DNA from: Bradyrhizobium sp. 1
Lineage (GTDB): Bacteria > Pseudomonadota > Alphaproteobacteria > Rhizobiales > Xanthobacteraceae
NCBI RefSeq assembly: GCF_023073315.1
Contig: NZ_JADPJH010000011.1
Coordinates: forward strand, 362,837-426,836
Reading direction: 5' to 3'
Length of the DNA: 64,000 bases
The position numbers and the translations under genes are program-made. Numbering within the stretch: the stretch's first letter is position 1; each line of letters opens with the position of its first letter. Positions 51,334-59,526 of the stretch are shown here, one piece after another. The notes beneath the pieces were generated by a model that had not been told where the DNA came from, searched no databases, and worked only from the letters and a program-made list of their open reading frames with translations.

Positions 51334-52999
51334 CGCCCTGCTCGCCGGAGAGCTGCCGCTGCCGCCGCGCCCCGACTATCTGCGCCACGGCTCGACGATC
51401 TCGTCCTGGCTTGCCACGACAGACCACAAGCGCATTGCAATCCTTTACGCGATCACCATCACGTTCTTCTTTTTTCTGGGAGGCGCCGCAATCACCGCCG
51501 TTCGGCTCGAGCTGTTCCAGCCGAACGGATGGCTGTTGACGTCGGACACTTACAACAAGCTGTTCTCGTTCCACGGGATCATCATGGTCTGGTTCTTCCT
51601 GGTGCCGTCGATCCCGAATACGTTGGGCAATTTCCTGCTGCCGCTGATGATCGGCGCGCCCGATGTCGCGTTTCCGCGCCTCAATCTCTTCAGCTGGTAT
51701 TTGACCGTCGCTGCCGGCGCTTTCACCGTTTATGCCCTCGTCGCCGGAGGCGTCGACACCGGCTGGACGTTCTATACGCCTTATTCGTCGATGTTCTCCA
51801 ACACCCACGTCTTCGCGGCTGCTGCCGGCGTGTTCGTGGTCGGCTTTGCCAGCATCGCCACGGGAGTGAACTTCATCGCGACCACCCATATGCTTCGTGC
51901 TCCCGGCATGACTTGGTTCCGGCTGCCGCTGTTCGTCTGGGCGATTTACGCGACGTCGCTGATCATGGTGCTTGCCACGCCGGTGCTCGCCATCTCGCTC
52001 CTGCTCGTGATCGCGGAGCGCGTGCTGGGCTTGCCGATCTTCGATCCGGCTCGCGGCGGCGATCCGATCCTGTTCCAGCACCTGTTCTGGTTCTACTCGC
52101 ACCCGGCGGTTTACATCATGGTGCTGCCAGCAATGGGCGTCGTGTCCGAAATCATCCCGTGCTTCGCGAGGCGGCGCATTTTCGGATACGATTTCATGGT
52201 CTATGCCATGCTTGCGATTGCGGGCGTCGGGTTCTTCGTCTGGGGCCACCACATGTTCGTCTCCGGACAGTCGGCGCTGGCCAGCCTCGTGTTCTCCTTC
52301 CTGTCCTTCATCATCGCCGTGCCGTCGGCAATCAAAGTTTTCAACTGGACGGCTTCGCTGTATCGCGGCCAGATCAGCTTCGAATCGCCCATGCTGTATG
52401 CGCTTGGCTTCGTCGGTCTGTTTACGACCGGCGGGCTCTCCGGGCTGTTCCTCGCCTCGATCCCGGTGGATATCCATGTCACCGACACCTACTTCGTCGT
52501 CGCGCACTTCCACTACATCATGGTGGGCGGCTCCGTATCCGCCTTCTTCGCCGGGCTTCACTTCTGGTGGCCCAAGGTTACGGGCAAGCTCTATCCAGAG
52601 AGCTGGGCGAAGTTCGCGGCCATCCTGATGTATGCCGGCTTCAATATGACGTTCCTGCCGCAATTCTTTGCCGGGTACCTCGGCATGCCGCGCCGCTATC
52701 ATACCTATCCAGCGGAGTTTCAGATCTACAATGTCATGTCGTCTGCCGGAGCAGCGGTCCTCGCCATCGCCTACTTGTTGCCTCTGGGATATCTCACCTG
52801 GTCCCTGTTCTACGGCGGAAAGGCCGCGAAAAACCCTTGGGGGGCGACAGGCCTGGAGTGGACCACGGGTTCTCCGCCTCCCCCGAAGAATTTTGACAGG
52901 CAGCCCCGCGTAGATCGCGGACCGTATGACTACCACGCCGAAGGCATGTCCGCCGGAACCGATCCTCCCGAAATGCAAAACGCAAGAGAAACGCGATGA
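51326..52999 (+). CDS. coxA: Cytochrome c oxidase subunit I, A2 type
   Basis: A 557-residue heme-copper oxidase core with twelve helices. It binds heme a (FHGIIM and HFHYIMVGG) and CuB (SHPAVY at 258-263 and the HH pair in WGHHMF). The glutamate of the usual HPEVY is replaced: the stretch reads YSHPAVY (257-263). In A2-type oxidases the YSHP motif replaces that glutamate in the D-type proton path. It reduces oxygen to water and pumps protons. The ferric center Tyr in PAVY is retained. Confidence 0.96.
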   Translation: MTDALLAGELPLPPRPDYLRHGSTISSWLATTDHKRIAILYAITITFFFFLGGAAITAVRLELFQPNGWLLTSDTYNKLFSFHGIIMVWFFLVPSIPNTLGNFLLPLMIGAPDVAFPRLNLFSWYLTVAAGAFTVYALVAGGVDTGWTFYTPYSSMFSNTHVFAAAAGVFVVGFASIATGVNFIATTHMLRAPGMTWFRLPLFVWAIYATSLIMVLATPVLAISLLLVIAERVLGLPIFDPARGGDPILFQHLFWFYSHPAVYIMVLPAMGVVSEIIPCFARRRIFGYDFMVYAMLAIAGVGFFVWGHHMFVSGQSALASLVFSFLSFIIAVPSAIKVFNWTASLYRGQISFESPMLYALGFVGLFTTGGLSGLFLASIPVDIHVTDTYFVVAHFHYIMVGGSVSAFFAGLHFWWPKVTGKLYPESWAKFAAILMYAGFNMTFLPQFFAGYLGMPRRYHTYPAEFQIYNVMSSAGAAVLAIAYLLPLGYLTWSLFYGGKAAKNPWGATGLEWTTGSPPPPKNFDRQPRVDRGPYDYHAEGMSAGTDPPEMQNARETR

Positions 53000-53640
53000 G
53001 CGACCAAAGCGCACTACTGAGAGAACCCTGGTTGGATTTCGGCCGGCAGCGCGAGGCAGGCAAGTTCGGCATATGGGTCTTCCTCGCCAGCGAGACGCTG
53101 TTCTTTGGTGCACTGATGCTGACTTACACGGTTTGTCGGATCGAGCATCCGGAGGCGTTCGCTGCAGCCGGGCGGGAGACAAATGTCTGGTACGGCACGA
53201 TCAACACCGCCGTGCTGTTGACCAGCAGCCTCACCATGGCGATCGCCGCGCAAGCGTCCGAAGCGTCTGCACAGCTGCGACGGCTCGTCCTCGCGTGCCT
53301 CATGCTCACCGCGATGCTCGGGCTCGCGTTCATCGTCATCAAGGGCTTCGAGTACAAGGAGGACATTGACAAGCAGCTCGTGCCGGGAGCCGGGTTTGCA
53401 TTGTCTCATCCCGGAGCGCAGCTGTTTTACGGATTTTATTGGCTGGTCACGGGCGTCCACGCGATCCACCTTTCCATCGGGATTGCTCTCGTGAGCCGCT
53501 TGTTCTGGGTGCTGCTCCGGCGCCAACTTCCGGCCAAAGACAATCCCGAGATCGAGGTCACAGCCCTCTACTGGCATCTGGTCGATATCGTATGGATCTT
53601 CCTCTATCCGCTGATCTATTTGCCGGGGCGTGCATCATGA
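52996..53640 (+). CDS. coxC: Cytochrome c oxidase subunit III
   Basis: A 214-residue membrane protein with five or more helices. The segments GIWVFLASETLFFGALML and FYGFYWLVTGVHAIHLSIG plus ALYWHLVDIVWIFLYPLIYL are the usual COX3 markers. It overlaps both neighbours by 4 bp (ATGA). Confidence 0.93.
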   Translation: MSDQSALLREPWLDFGRQREAGKFGIWVFLASETLFFGALMLTYTVCRIEHPEAFAAAGRETNVWYGTINTAVLLTSSLTMAIAAQASEASAQLRRLVLACLMLTAMLGLAFIVIKGFEYKEDIDKQLVPGAGFALSHPGAQLFYGFYWLVTGVHAIHLSIGIALVSRLFWVLLRRQLPAKDNPEIEVTALYWHLVDIVWIFLYPLIYLPGRAS

Positions 53641-53936
53641 ACAGGCAAGGTGAATCAGGTGGTGTTGTGCGCCACCTATGGGCGAGGAACCTCTTGATCT
53701 GGGCAGCGCTCCTCGCACTCCTCGTGCTCAGCCTCGTCGCCGCCTATGTTCCCATGGGCCGAATGACAACAGCCAGCGGCATCATCATTGCGGGGGTGAA
53801 ATCGACCCTCGTCGTCTTGCTCTTCATGGAACTCGCCTCAGCGAAGCCGCTGGTCCGGATCGCGGCGATCTCGGGGCTTGTTTTCGTGATCGCGATGTTC
53901 GCATTGACCTTCGCTGATGTTCTCGCACGCATCTGA
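53637..53936 (+). CDS. Cytochrome c oxidase subunit IV (CtaF/CyoD-like)
   Basis: A 99-residue protein with three hydrophobic helices (about 18-38, 46-66, 74-95), matching prokaryotic COX4. ATG 53637 shares ATGA with the subunit III stop. It is the last gene of the respiratory operon; no strong terminator follows. Role: small structural subunit of the oxidase. Confidence 0.85.
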   Translation: MNRQGESGGVVRHLWARNLLIWAALLALLVLSLVAAYVPMGRMTTASGIIIAGVKSTLVVLLFMELASAKPLVRIAAISGLVFVIAMFALTFADVLARI

Positions 53937-54070
53937 CGCACGGGAGCAAAGCGCTCTGATGCAGCCACCTTCGAACGCAAGCTTCGGAGAGGAGAACTTT
54001 CGCTGCGTTCAAAGGCGTGACTGCACCAGTTCGCTCGTAAAGCCGCGCCGACCAACGCGCTGAAAACAGC

Positions 54071-54667
54071 ATGACAAACAAGGGGGGCAACAAGGCGGAC
54101 GCGGTCCAGTCCGACCCTGGTCAAGCGAGCACTCGGCAACAGATGGTCAACGACCTGCAACAGGCAGGTTTCACCGACGTCAAGGTACGGCCGCAGTCGT
54201 TCCTGGTGGGGGCCAGGGATCGATCAGGCAATCCGGTGACAATGTTCGTTGGTCCAAATACGTTCGCCGAGGTGAAAACGGTCGGCGCTAACGCGCAGAA
54301 GTCCTCTTCGAATTCAAACTCATCCAGCAACAGCGCCGACGCAACTTCGGATCGCCCGGGCGGAGTCTTCACTTCGGTGCCGCCGAAGGACGGCCTGAGC
54401 TCGCAGTTGATGGGTCTGCAGGTGTACAACAACGCCAAACAGGACATTGGCACGATCAAGGACGTCGCGCTAAACGAGAACGGCATCGACGGCTATATCC
54501 TCTCGGTGGGAGGGTTCCTGGGCCTTGGCGACCACTACGTTGCAGTGCGGCCTTCGGCAATCAATCTGAAGTTCGATCATGCGGCCAACAAGTGGACCGC
54601 GACCATGGACACCACGGCCGACCAGTTGAAGTCGGCGCCTGAATTCAAGTACCCCAGCAACGGGTAA
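54071..54667 (+). CDS. PRC-barrel fusion protein lacking a signal peptide
   Basis: A 198-residue protein that joins two domains seen separately in this island. Residues about 22-70 (DLQQAGFTDVKVRPQSFLV) match the protein at 38267-38626; residues about 110-195, with LMGLQVYNNAKQDIGTIKD, VGGFLGLGDHYVAV and the end SAPEFKY, match the PRC-barrel protein at 13880-14386. The linker is Ser/Asn-rich. Both relatives are exported, but this one has no signal peptide and no good ribosome site, so its 5' end may be lost or the start misjudged. A strong hairpin follows. Confidence 0.75.
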   Translation: MTNKGGNKADAVQSDPGQASTRQQMVNDLQQAGFTDVKVRPQSFLVGARDRSGNPVTMFVGPNTFAEVKTVGANAQKSSSNSNSSSNSADATSDRPGGVFTSVPPKDGLSSQLMGLQVYNNAKQDIGTIKDVALNENGIDGYILSVGGFLGLGDHYVAVRPSAINLKFDHAANKWTATMDTTADQLKSAPEFKYPSNG

Positions 54668-54673
54668 TCTTCT

Positions 54674-54707
54674 GAGGTGGAGCGGTTGGGCGGAACCGCT
54701 CCACCTC
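54674..54707 (+). terminator. 14-bp perfect hairpin after the PRC-barrel fusion gene
   Basis: GAGGTGGAGCGGTT and AACCGCTCCACCTC pair perfectly around a 6-base loop, seven bases after the stop. It is the longest perfect stem seen in the window. No T-run follows directly, but the stem alone should stop or stabilise transcripts. Confidence 0.7.
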
Positions 54708-54751
54708 CCGGCTGTTGGTTCCAGGTTCGATGTGGTTATGCGGCTCAAAAT

Positions 54752-56134
54752 ATGCTCGCCCGCGCTGAAAAACTGCTGGCTGACCTTGGCGAGACATTCT
54801 GGCTGTTGCCTATGGTCATGGTGCTTTGCAGCCTGATCGGCGCCTTCACCCTCGTTCATATTGACCAGAGCAACCCGGTCTCTCTCTCGAATCTACAGGG
54901 TTGGCTGTACGACGGCGGCGCGACCGGCGCTCGCACCCTGCTCGGCACCGTAGCTGGCGCGACGATCGGTGTCGCGGGAACGGTGTTCTCGATCACCATT
55001 GCCGCGTTGTCTCTCGCTGCAGGTCAGATGGGGCCGCGACTGCTGCGCAATTTCACGCGCGATCGCGGCAATCAACTCACGCTGGGGATGCTGCTCGGCA
55101 CCTTCTGTTACGCTCTCGTCGTGCTGAGAAGCGTCCGGACAGAGCCGGAAGGCGGCTTCGTCCCTCATCTATCATTGAGCGCTGGAATTCTGCTCGCATT
55201 GGCCTGCGTGGCAACGCTCGTCTACTTCGTCGGTCACGTCGCCGGCCGGATCAACGTTGAAACTGTCGTCGAACTCGTCAGTGAAGACCTCCGCAGCGCT
55301 ATGCGCCAACTAACGGTCCAGGATCCGCAGCCGAAGCCTCCACCGGGCGAGTACTGGATCGGCTCCCTGCCTCTGAAGGACTCGCGGCGCGGTTATCTGC
55401 AGCATCTGGACGAAGAGGGCCTGGCCACCTGGGCAGCCAAGCATAGAGCCACCATTCGGCTGTTGATCGGCCCCGGCGACTATGTTTTTCCGGGGGCGAC
55501 CGTCGCTCTGGTTAATCCTCCCGTCGACGGTGCTGAAGCGGCTATCCGGAATGCGACGGCGCTGGGCGCAACAAGCAGCATCGCTTCCGATCTGCGCTTC
55601 GCCGTTCGGCAACTCGTTGAAGTCGCGGTGAGGGCGCTTTCGCCTGGCATCAACGATCCACACACCGCGCTCTCGGTCTTGGATCGGTTGGGTGCGGCGC
55701 TCTGCGATCTCGTCCCCCTGCATCTGCCATCAGGAGTGTCGATCAGAGGAAGTCGGCCGGTGCTGGTGGTGCCGCATGTGCAATACGATCAACTGCTCGG
55801 GACGATGTTTCATATGATCCGGCAAAGCGCAGGCGCCCAGCCTGCAATATCGATCCGAATGATCGAGGTGATGACCCAGGTCGCAAGCTGCGAGCGCGAT
55901 GCCACCCGGCTCTCGGCGCTCTCTGACCACGCCGACCTCGTCCTTGCGGACGCTCGTCGCCTGATTGCCGCTCGCAGCGACAGGGAGGATGTCGAACGCC
56001 GACATCAGCTGTTTGCTCTAATGGTCCGGGCAGGTCCGATGGGGCAATTCACCGAACAGATCTTGCCTCTGCCGGGTGACGATGAGGCGCCCAAGGCTAC
56101 CGCTGAGACAGTCGCCTTCCGATCTCAGCGTTAA
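54752..56134 (+). CDS. DUF2254 membrane protein
   Basis: A 460-residue protein. Four hydrophobic segments in the first 170 residues include the family motif GTVFSITIAALSLAAGQMGPRLL; a large soluble C-terminal part has LRFAVRQLVEVAVRALSPGINDPHTA, the DUF2254 hallmark. ATG 54752 is preferred since a start at 54677 would lie inside the hairpin at 54674-54707. Members are widespread in alphaproteobacteria; function unknown. The C-terminal part could face the cytoplasm as a regulator. Confidence 0.88.
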   Translation: MLARAEKLLADLGETFWLLPMVMVLCSLIGAFTLVHIDQSNPVSLSNLQGWLYDGGATGARTLLGTVAGATIGVAGTVFSITIAALSLAAGQMGPRLLRNFTRDRGNQLTLGMLLGTFCYALVVLRSVRTEPEGGFVPHLSLSAGILLALACVATLVYFVGHVAGRINVETVVELVSEDLRSAMRQLTVQDPQPKPPPGEYWIGSLPLKDSRRGYLQHLDEEGLATWAAKHRATIRLLIGPGDYVFPGATVALVNPPVDGAEAAIRNATALGATSSIASDLRFAVRQLVEVAVRALSPGINDPHTALSVLDRLGAALCDLVPLHLPSGVSIRGSRPVLVVPHVQYDQLLGTMFHMIRQSAGAQPAISIRMIEVMTQVASCERDATRLSALSDHADLVLADARRLIAARSDREDVERRHQLFALMVRAGPMGQFTEQILPLPGDDEAPKATAETVAFRSQR

Positions 56135-56434
56135 GTTCAGCGCCCGCCAGGACGGAATAGGCGACCTAGAGCCATGTCATCGACACGGCAACTGGGCCGA
56201 GCGAGCCGCAGGTCCTTTGATAGCCAGCGGACGTGTTCTCATACGTTGAGAATGAGCATGAACCCGAAATCAAGATAGCCGACCGAGCGGGCTGCTGAGG
56301 GTCGCTTGAGCTCATCGCCTCCCCGAGCCAACGGCGCTCCGTGGTCCGGAAGCGTACCCGCAAATGCAGGAACCAAAGCGGCGGACGCACTTTGGATCTG
56401 GAGCAAAGTAATCAACAGATGACGAGTAACCGGC
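56135..56434. other. Intergenic region upstream of the glucose dehydrogenase gene
   Basis: 300 bp without a gene. It includes the inverted repeat TTCTCA-N5-TGAGAA (56236-56252) listed next. A GGAAC-N16-CTTT match to EcfG-type promoters with one mismatch lies near 56370-56394. Confidence 0.35.
56236..56252. promoter_or_regulatory. Inverted repeat TTCTCA-N5-TGAGAA, possible operator of gcd
   Basis: A perfect 6-5-6 inverted repeat lies about 185 bp before the glucose dehydrogenase start. Symmetry is seen; the regulator is unknown. Confidence 0.4.
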
Positions 56435-58837
56435 ATGGCTCAGAGACATCGCGCAGCAGATTGGGCGGCATTCATTCTCGGAGGAATCATGATTCTCATC
56501 GGCCTCGTGCTCGGAGCCGGCGGAGCATGGCTGCTTTGGTTGGGAGGCTCCTTCTATTATCTGCCCAGCGGAATCGTCCTGATCCTCTCGGGTCTCCTGT
56601 TGGCCCGCCGGCGCGTTGAAGGCGCATGGCTTTACCTTGTTCTCTTCCTGCTCACCCTCGCCTGGGCGTTCTGGGAAGTTGGCGCTAACGGTTGGGCCTT
56701 GGTGCCCCGGACCGTTGGACCGGCCATCTTGCTGATCGCCGTCCTGGCGCTCACGCCGAAGCTTCGCCCCATTCGGCACCAGTATGAAGCTGCGGCCACG
56801 ATCGCCGCGGGGCTTGTCCTGCTGGTAGCCACAACTGTGTTGATGACCGGTGCTTTTCGGCCGGCAAGCGCCGCTCCTCGCGTCATGCCGTCTCCGACCG
56901 TCGCGATGGCCGACCCTTCGCCTCTGAAGACAGGCGCAGATTGGCCTGCCTATGGCGGCAGCTACAGTGCGCGCCGCTATTCGCCGCTCGACGAGATCAA
57001 CTCGACGAACGTCGCCAAGCTCACCAAGGTCTGGACCTTTCATACCGGCGACTTGCCCACCAAGAACACAAAGGGCACATACGGCGCAGAGAACACCCCG
57101 CTCAAGGTGGGGGATAACCTCTACGTCTGCACGCCCAAGAACATCGTTATCGCCGTCGACGCCAAGACCGGCAAGCAGATCTGGCGATTTGACCCGCGCG
57201 TCCCGGACGAGTTCATCCCGTACACCGCAGCTTGCAGAGGCCTTGCATATTACGAACTGTCCAATGCCGATCAGGGCGCGGCCTGTGCCAGCCGCATCAT
57301 CGAAGGCACGCTCGACGCACGCCTGATCGCAATCGATGCGAAAACCGGCAAGCGCTGCGAAGCATTCGGATATGACGGACAGGTCGACACCGCGACGGGC
57401 GTTGGCCGGCACGATCCCGGCATGTTCGCGATTACCTCGGCGCCGACGATTGTTCGCGGCGTCATCGTCATCGGGCACGAAGTACTCGACGGGCAAAAAC
57501 GGGACGCGCCCTCGGGTGTGATCCAGGGCTACGACGTGCAGACGGGGGCGTTGCGTTGGGCTTGGGACATGGTCAAGCCGGATGCAAGCGCGCCACCGCC
57601 GGTTGGACAAACCTACACCAGGGGCACGCCCAACATGTGGACGACCGCCTCCGGCGACGAGGAGCTGGGACTTGTCTATCTGCCGCTTGGGCTTTCGGCC
57701 GTCGACTACTGGAGCAGCAGCCGCTCTGACCGGGAGAAGGAGTTCGCGACATCGCTGGTCGCGCTCGATGTTACGACCGGCAAGCCCGCCTGGCATTTCC
57801 AGACCGTGCACAATGACGTCTGGGACTACGATCTCGGCTCTCAAGCGACACTGGTCGACTTCCCGACGGACAATGGTGCGCCGGTGCCGGCGCTGCTGCT
57901 GCCGAGCAAGCGCGGCGACATTTTCGTGCTCGACCGCCGCACGGGCAAGCCGCTCGTCGGCGTTGAAGAGCGACCGGTGCCGCAAGGCGGCGTTGAGCCG
58001 GCGCAGCGCGCCAAGACGCAGCCATTCTCGCTTTATCATACCTTGCGAAAGGCCGATCTCACCGAGCAGGATATGTGGGGTATGTCGCCAATCGACCAGA
58101 TGATCTGCCGTATCCAGTTTCGTCAGGCGAGCTACAAGGGCATCTTCACGCCCCCCACCGCCAGCCCGCACTGGATTGAATATCCAGGCTATAATGGCGG
58201 CTCCGATTGGGGCGGCATCGCCATCGATCCCGTACGCGACATCATCGTTGCCAATTACAATGACATGCCGAACTATAATCGACTGGTGCCGCACGACGAG
58301 GCCAATCGTCTTGGTTGGGCGCCGCGGGACCAGGCGCGCGGCGAAATCGGCGGGCAAGAAGGCGCCGGCGATCCGCAGCTCGGTTCCCCATATGCGATCA
58401 ACGTCAATGCCGGCTGGCGGCTGCCGGGCACCGGATTGTTGTGCAAGCAGCCGCCGTACGGCGGAATTCGCGCCATCGATCTGAAGACCGGCAGGACGCT
58501 GTGGGATCGTCCGTTGGGTGAAGCCCGGACGAACGGCCCGTTCGGGATCCCTTCGATGCTGCCGATCAGGATCGGGACGCCAAATAATGGAGGTGCCGTC
58601 GTGACCGCCGGCGGCCTGATCTTCATCGCAGCGACGACCGACAATCTGATCCGCGCCATCGACATCAAGACCGGAAAGACCGTGTGGGAGGACGTGCTTC
58701 CGGCCGGCGGCCAAGCCACGCCGATCACCTATGAGGCCGGCGGCCGCCAGTATCTCGTCATCATGGCCGGCGGTCACCATTTCATGGAAACGCCGATCGG
58801 CGATTCCATGGTGGCGTACGCCTTGCCGGCTAAATAA
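56435..58837 (+). CDS. gcd: PQQ-dependent membrane glucose dehydrogenase
   Basis: An 800-residue quinoprotein. Five N-terminal helices (about 10-145) anchor it, as in E. coli Gcd, and the eight-bladed PQQ propeller follows, starting DWPAYGGSYSARRYSPLDEIN and containing YTRGTPNMWTTASGDEELGL, HFQTVHNDVWDYDLGSQ and GGSDWGGIAIDP. It oxidises glucose to gluconolactone in the periplasm and passes electrons to quinone. Length matches the family. It feeds quinol to the ACIII/caa3 chain encoded 3 kb upstream and produces gluconate, a plausible link to the gluconate-dehydrogenase-like genes at 32-34 kb. PQQ synthesis genes are not in the window. Confidence 0.94.
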   Translation: MAQRHRAADWAAFILGGIMILIGLVLGAGGAWLLWLGGSFYYLPSGIVLILSGLLLARRRVEGAWLYLVLFLLTLAWAFWEVGANGWALVPRTVGPAILLIAVLALTPKLRPIRHQYEAAATIAAGLVLLVATTVLMTGAFRPASAAPRVMPSPTVAMADPSPLKTGADWPAYGGSYSARRYSPLDEINSTNVAKLTKVWTFHTGDLPTKNTKGTYGAENTPLKVGDNLYVCTPKNIVIAVDAKTGKQIWRFDPRVPDEFIPYTAACRGLAYYELSNADQGAACASRIIEGTLDARLIAIDAKTGKRCEAFGYDGQVDTATGVGRHDPGMFAITSAPTIVRGVIVIGHEVLDGQKRDAPSGVIQGYDVQTGALRWAWDMVKPDASAPPPVGQTYTRGTPNMWTTASGDEELGLVYLPLGLSAVDYWSSSRSDREKEFATSLVALDVTTGKPAWHFQTVHNDVWDYDLGSQATLVDFPTDNGAPVPALLLPSKRGDIFVLDRRTGKPLVGVEERPVPQGGVEPAQRAKTQPFSLYHTLRKADLTEQDMWGMSPIDQMICRIQFRQASYKGIFTPPTASPHWIEYPGYNGGSDWGGIAIDPVRDIIVANYNDMPNYNRLVPHDEANRLGWAPRDQARGEIGGQEGAGDPQLGSPYAINVNAGWRLPGTGLLCKQPPYGGIRAIDLKTGRTLWDRPLGEARTNGPFGIPSMLPIRIGTPNNGGAVVTAGGLIFIAATTDNLIRAIDIKTGKTVWEDVLPAGGQATPITYEAGGRQYLVIMAGGHHFMETPIGDSMVAYALPAK

Positions 58838-59207
58838 TGCTACTACCCTAGTTCACAATCCGCGGCGCTGCAGGGAGGCAAGATCGCGCTCGTTGTGAGC
58901 TTTCAGAAAGACGTGGGGACACGCAGCGGCGTTCCGAGCGTGTGAGCCGGCGCTTGGAAACGAAAGCGCGCTCTTGGGAGCGATATCCGATTTGTTCGCC
59001 GGGGTACTCTATCCTACGATGACGGCGTAGCCGATCTGCGCCGGCCCGTCTCCCGAGTATATATGTTGGGATGGAAGCGACGGAGGTCATCGTGCTGTAC
59101 GACGCGATCTAGTTCGGACCGGACCGAGCTCAGAATCCGTATCTCCAAACGGCCCTGAAAACCTTGGCGGAAATGGGCTGCTTAGAAGCGAACTCAACAG
59201 CTTACGT
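58838..59207. other. Gene-poor right end of the island
   Basis: About 370 bp without a convincing gene between gcd and the tRNA. This is where an integrase would usually lie next to the tRNA; only arginine-rich non-family frames are seen. Confidence 0.45.
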
Positions 59208-59254
59208 GCTGGCTGGGGCGGGAGGGATCGAACCTCCGAATGGCGGAATCAAAA
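59208..59254. repeat. Right copy of 47-bp direct repeat (putative att site within tRNA-Gln)
   Basis: Identical to 7191-7237. It covers the 3' half of the tRNA-Gln gene, from the anticodon loop to the encoded CCA, plus two bases beyond. Confidence 0.85.
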
Positions 59255-59284
59255 TCCGCTGCCTTACCGCTTGGCTACGCCCCA
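59210..59284 (-). tRNA. tRNA-Gln(TTG)
   Basis: A complete 75-base cloverleaf on the minus strand including encoded CCA: acceptor TGGGGCG/CGCCCCA, D arm GCCAAGCGGTAAGGC, anticodon arm GCGGA-TTTTGAT-TCCGC with anticodon TTG, variable CATTC, T arm GGAGG-TTCGATC-CCTCC, discriminator G. Its 3' half is duplicated at 7191-7237, marking the island boundary. Confidence 0.95.
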
Positions 59285-59526
59285 TCAGGCGACCGGGTCC
59301 GGCGGAAGAATTGGCACCCGCAGATTCCCGATGGTCGCAGCCGGTCTATAGGGAGCGGCGCAGCATTTCAACCGCCTGGAGGGCAAAATACCACAGCCCC
59401 AGGGGCGCCCACACCACACCTTATTATGGGTCCGGGCGAACCCGTTCCGGACCGGACCGTCCCGACAGTTGAGACCTCCCCCGTTTCATGGGAATACGGC
59501 GCCAATGATGTCCACGGGAGTGAGCC

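Larger units (their letters stand above)
7191..59254. mobile_element. Putative tRNA-Gln-integrated genomic island, about 52 kb
   Basis: The region is bounded by exact 47-bp repeats, one being the 3' end of an intact tRNA-Gln on its right edge and the other an orphan fragment on its left. The island lies on the 3' side of the tRNA, as tyrosine-recombinase integration predicts. Contents are accessory: stress, ion transport, an unusual nine-gene sugar-oxidation-like operon, Alternative Complex III and an extra oxidase. I could not find an integrase, relaxase, transposase or phage gene inside. It is therefore a fixed or decayed island, or mobilised in trans. The boundary repeat is seen; horizontal origin is inference. 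Confidence 0.7.

Noticed and set aside
56312..58780. An 822-codon minus-strand frame opposite gcd
   Set aside because: Antisense to a complete quinoprotein glucose dehydrogenase, with no recognisable domain.
58848..59090. An 80-codon minus-strand frame next to the tRNA, considered as an integrase remnant
   Set aside because: Arginine and serine rich, without the RHRY residues or length of a recombinase.
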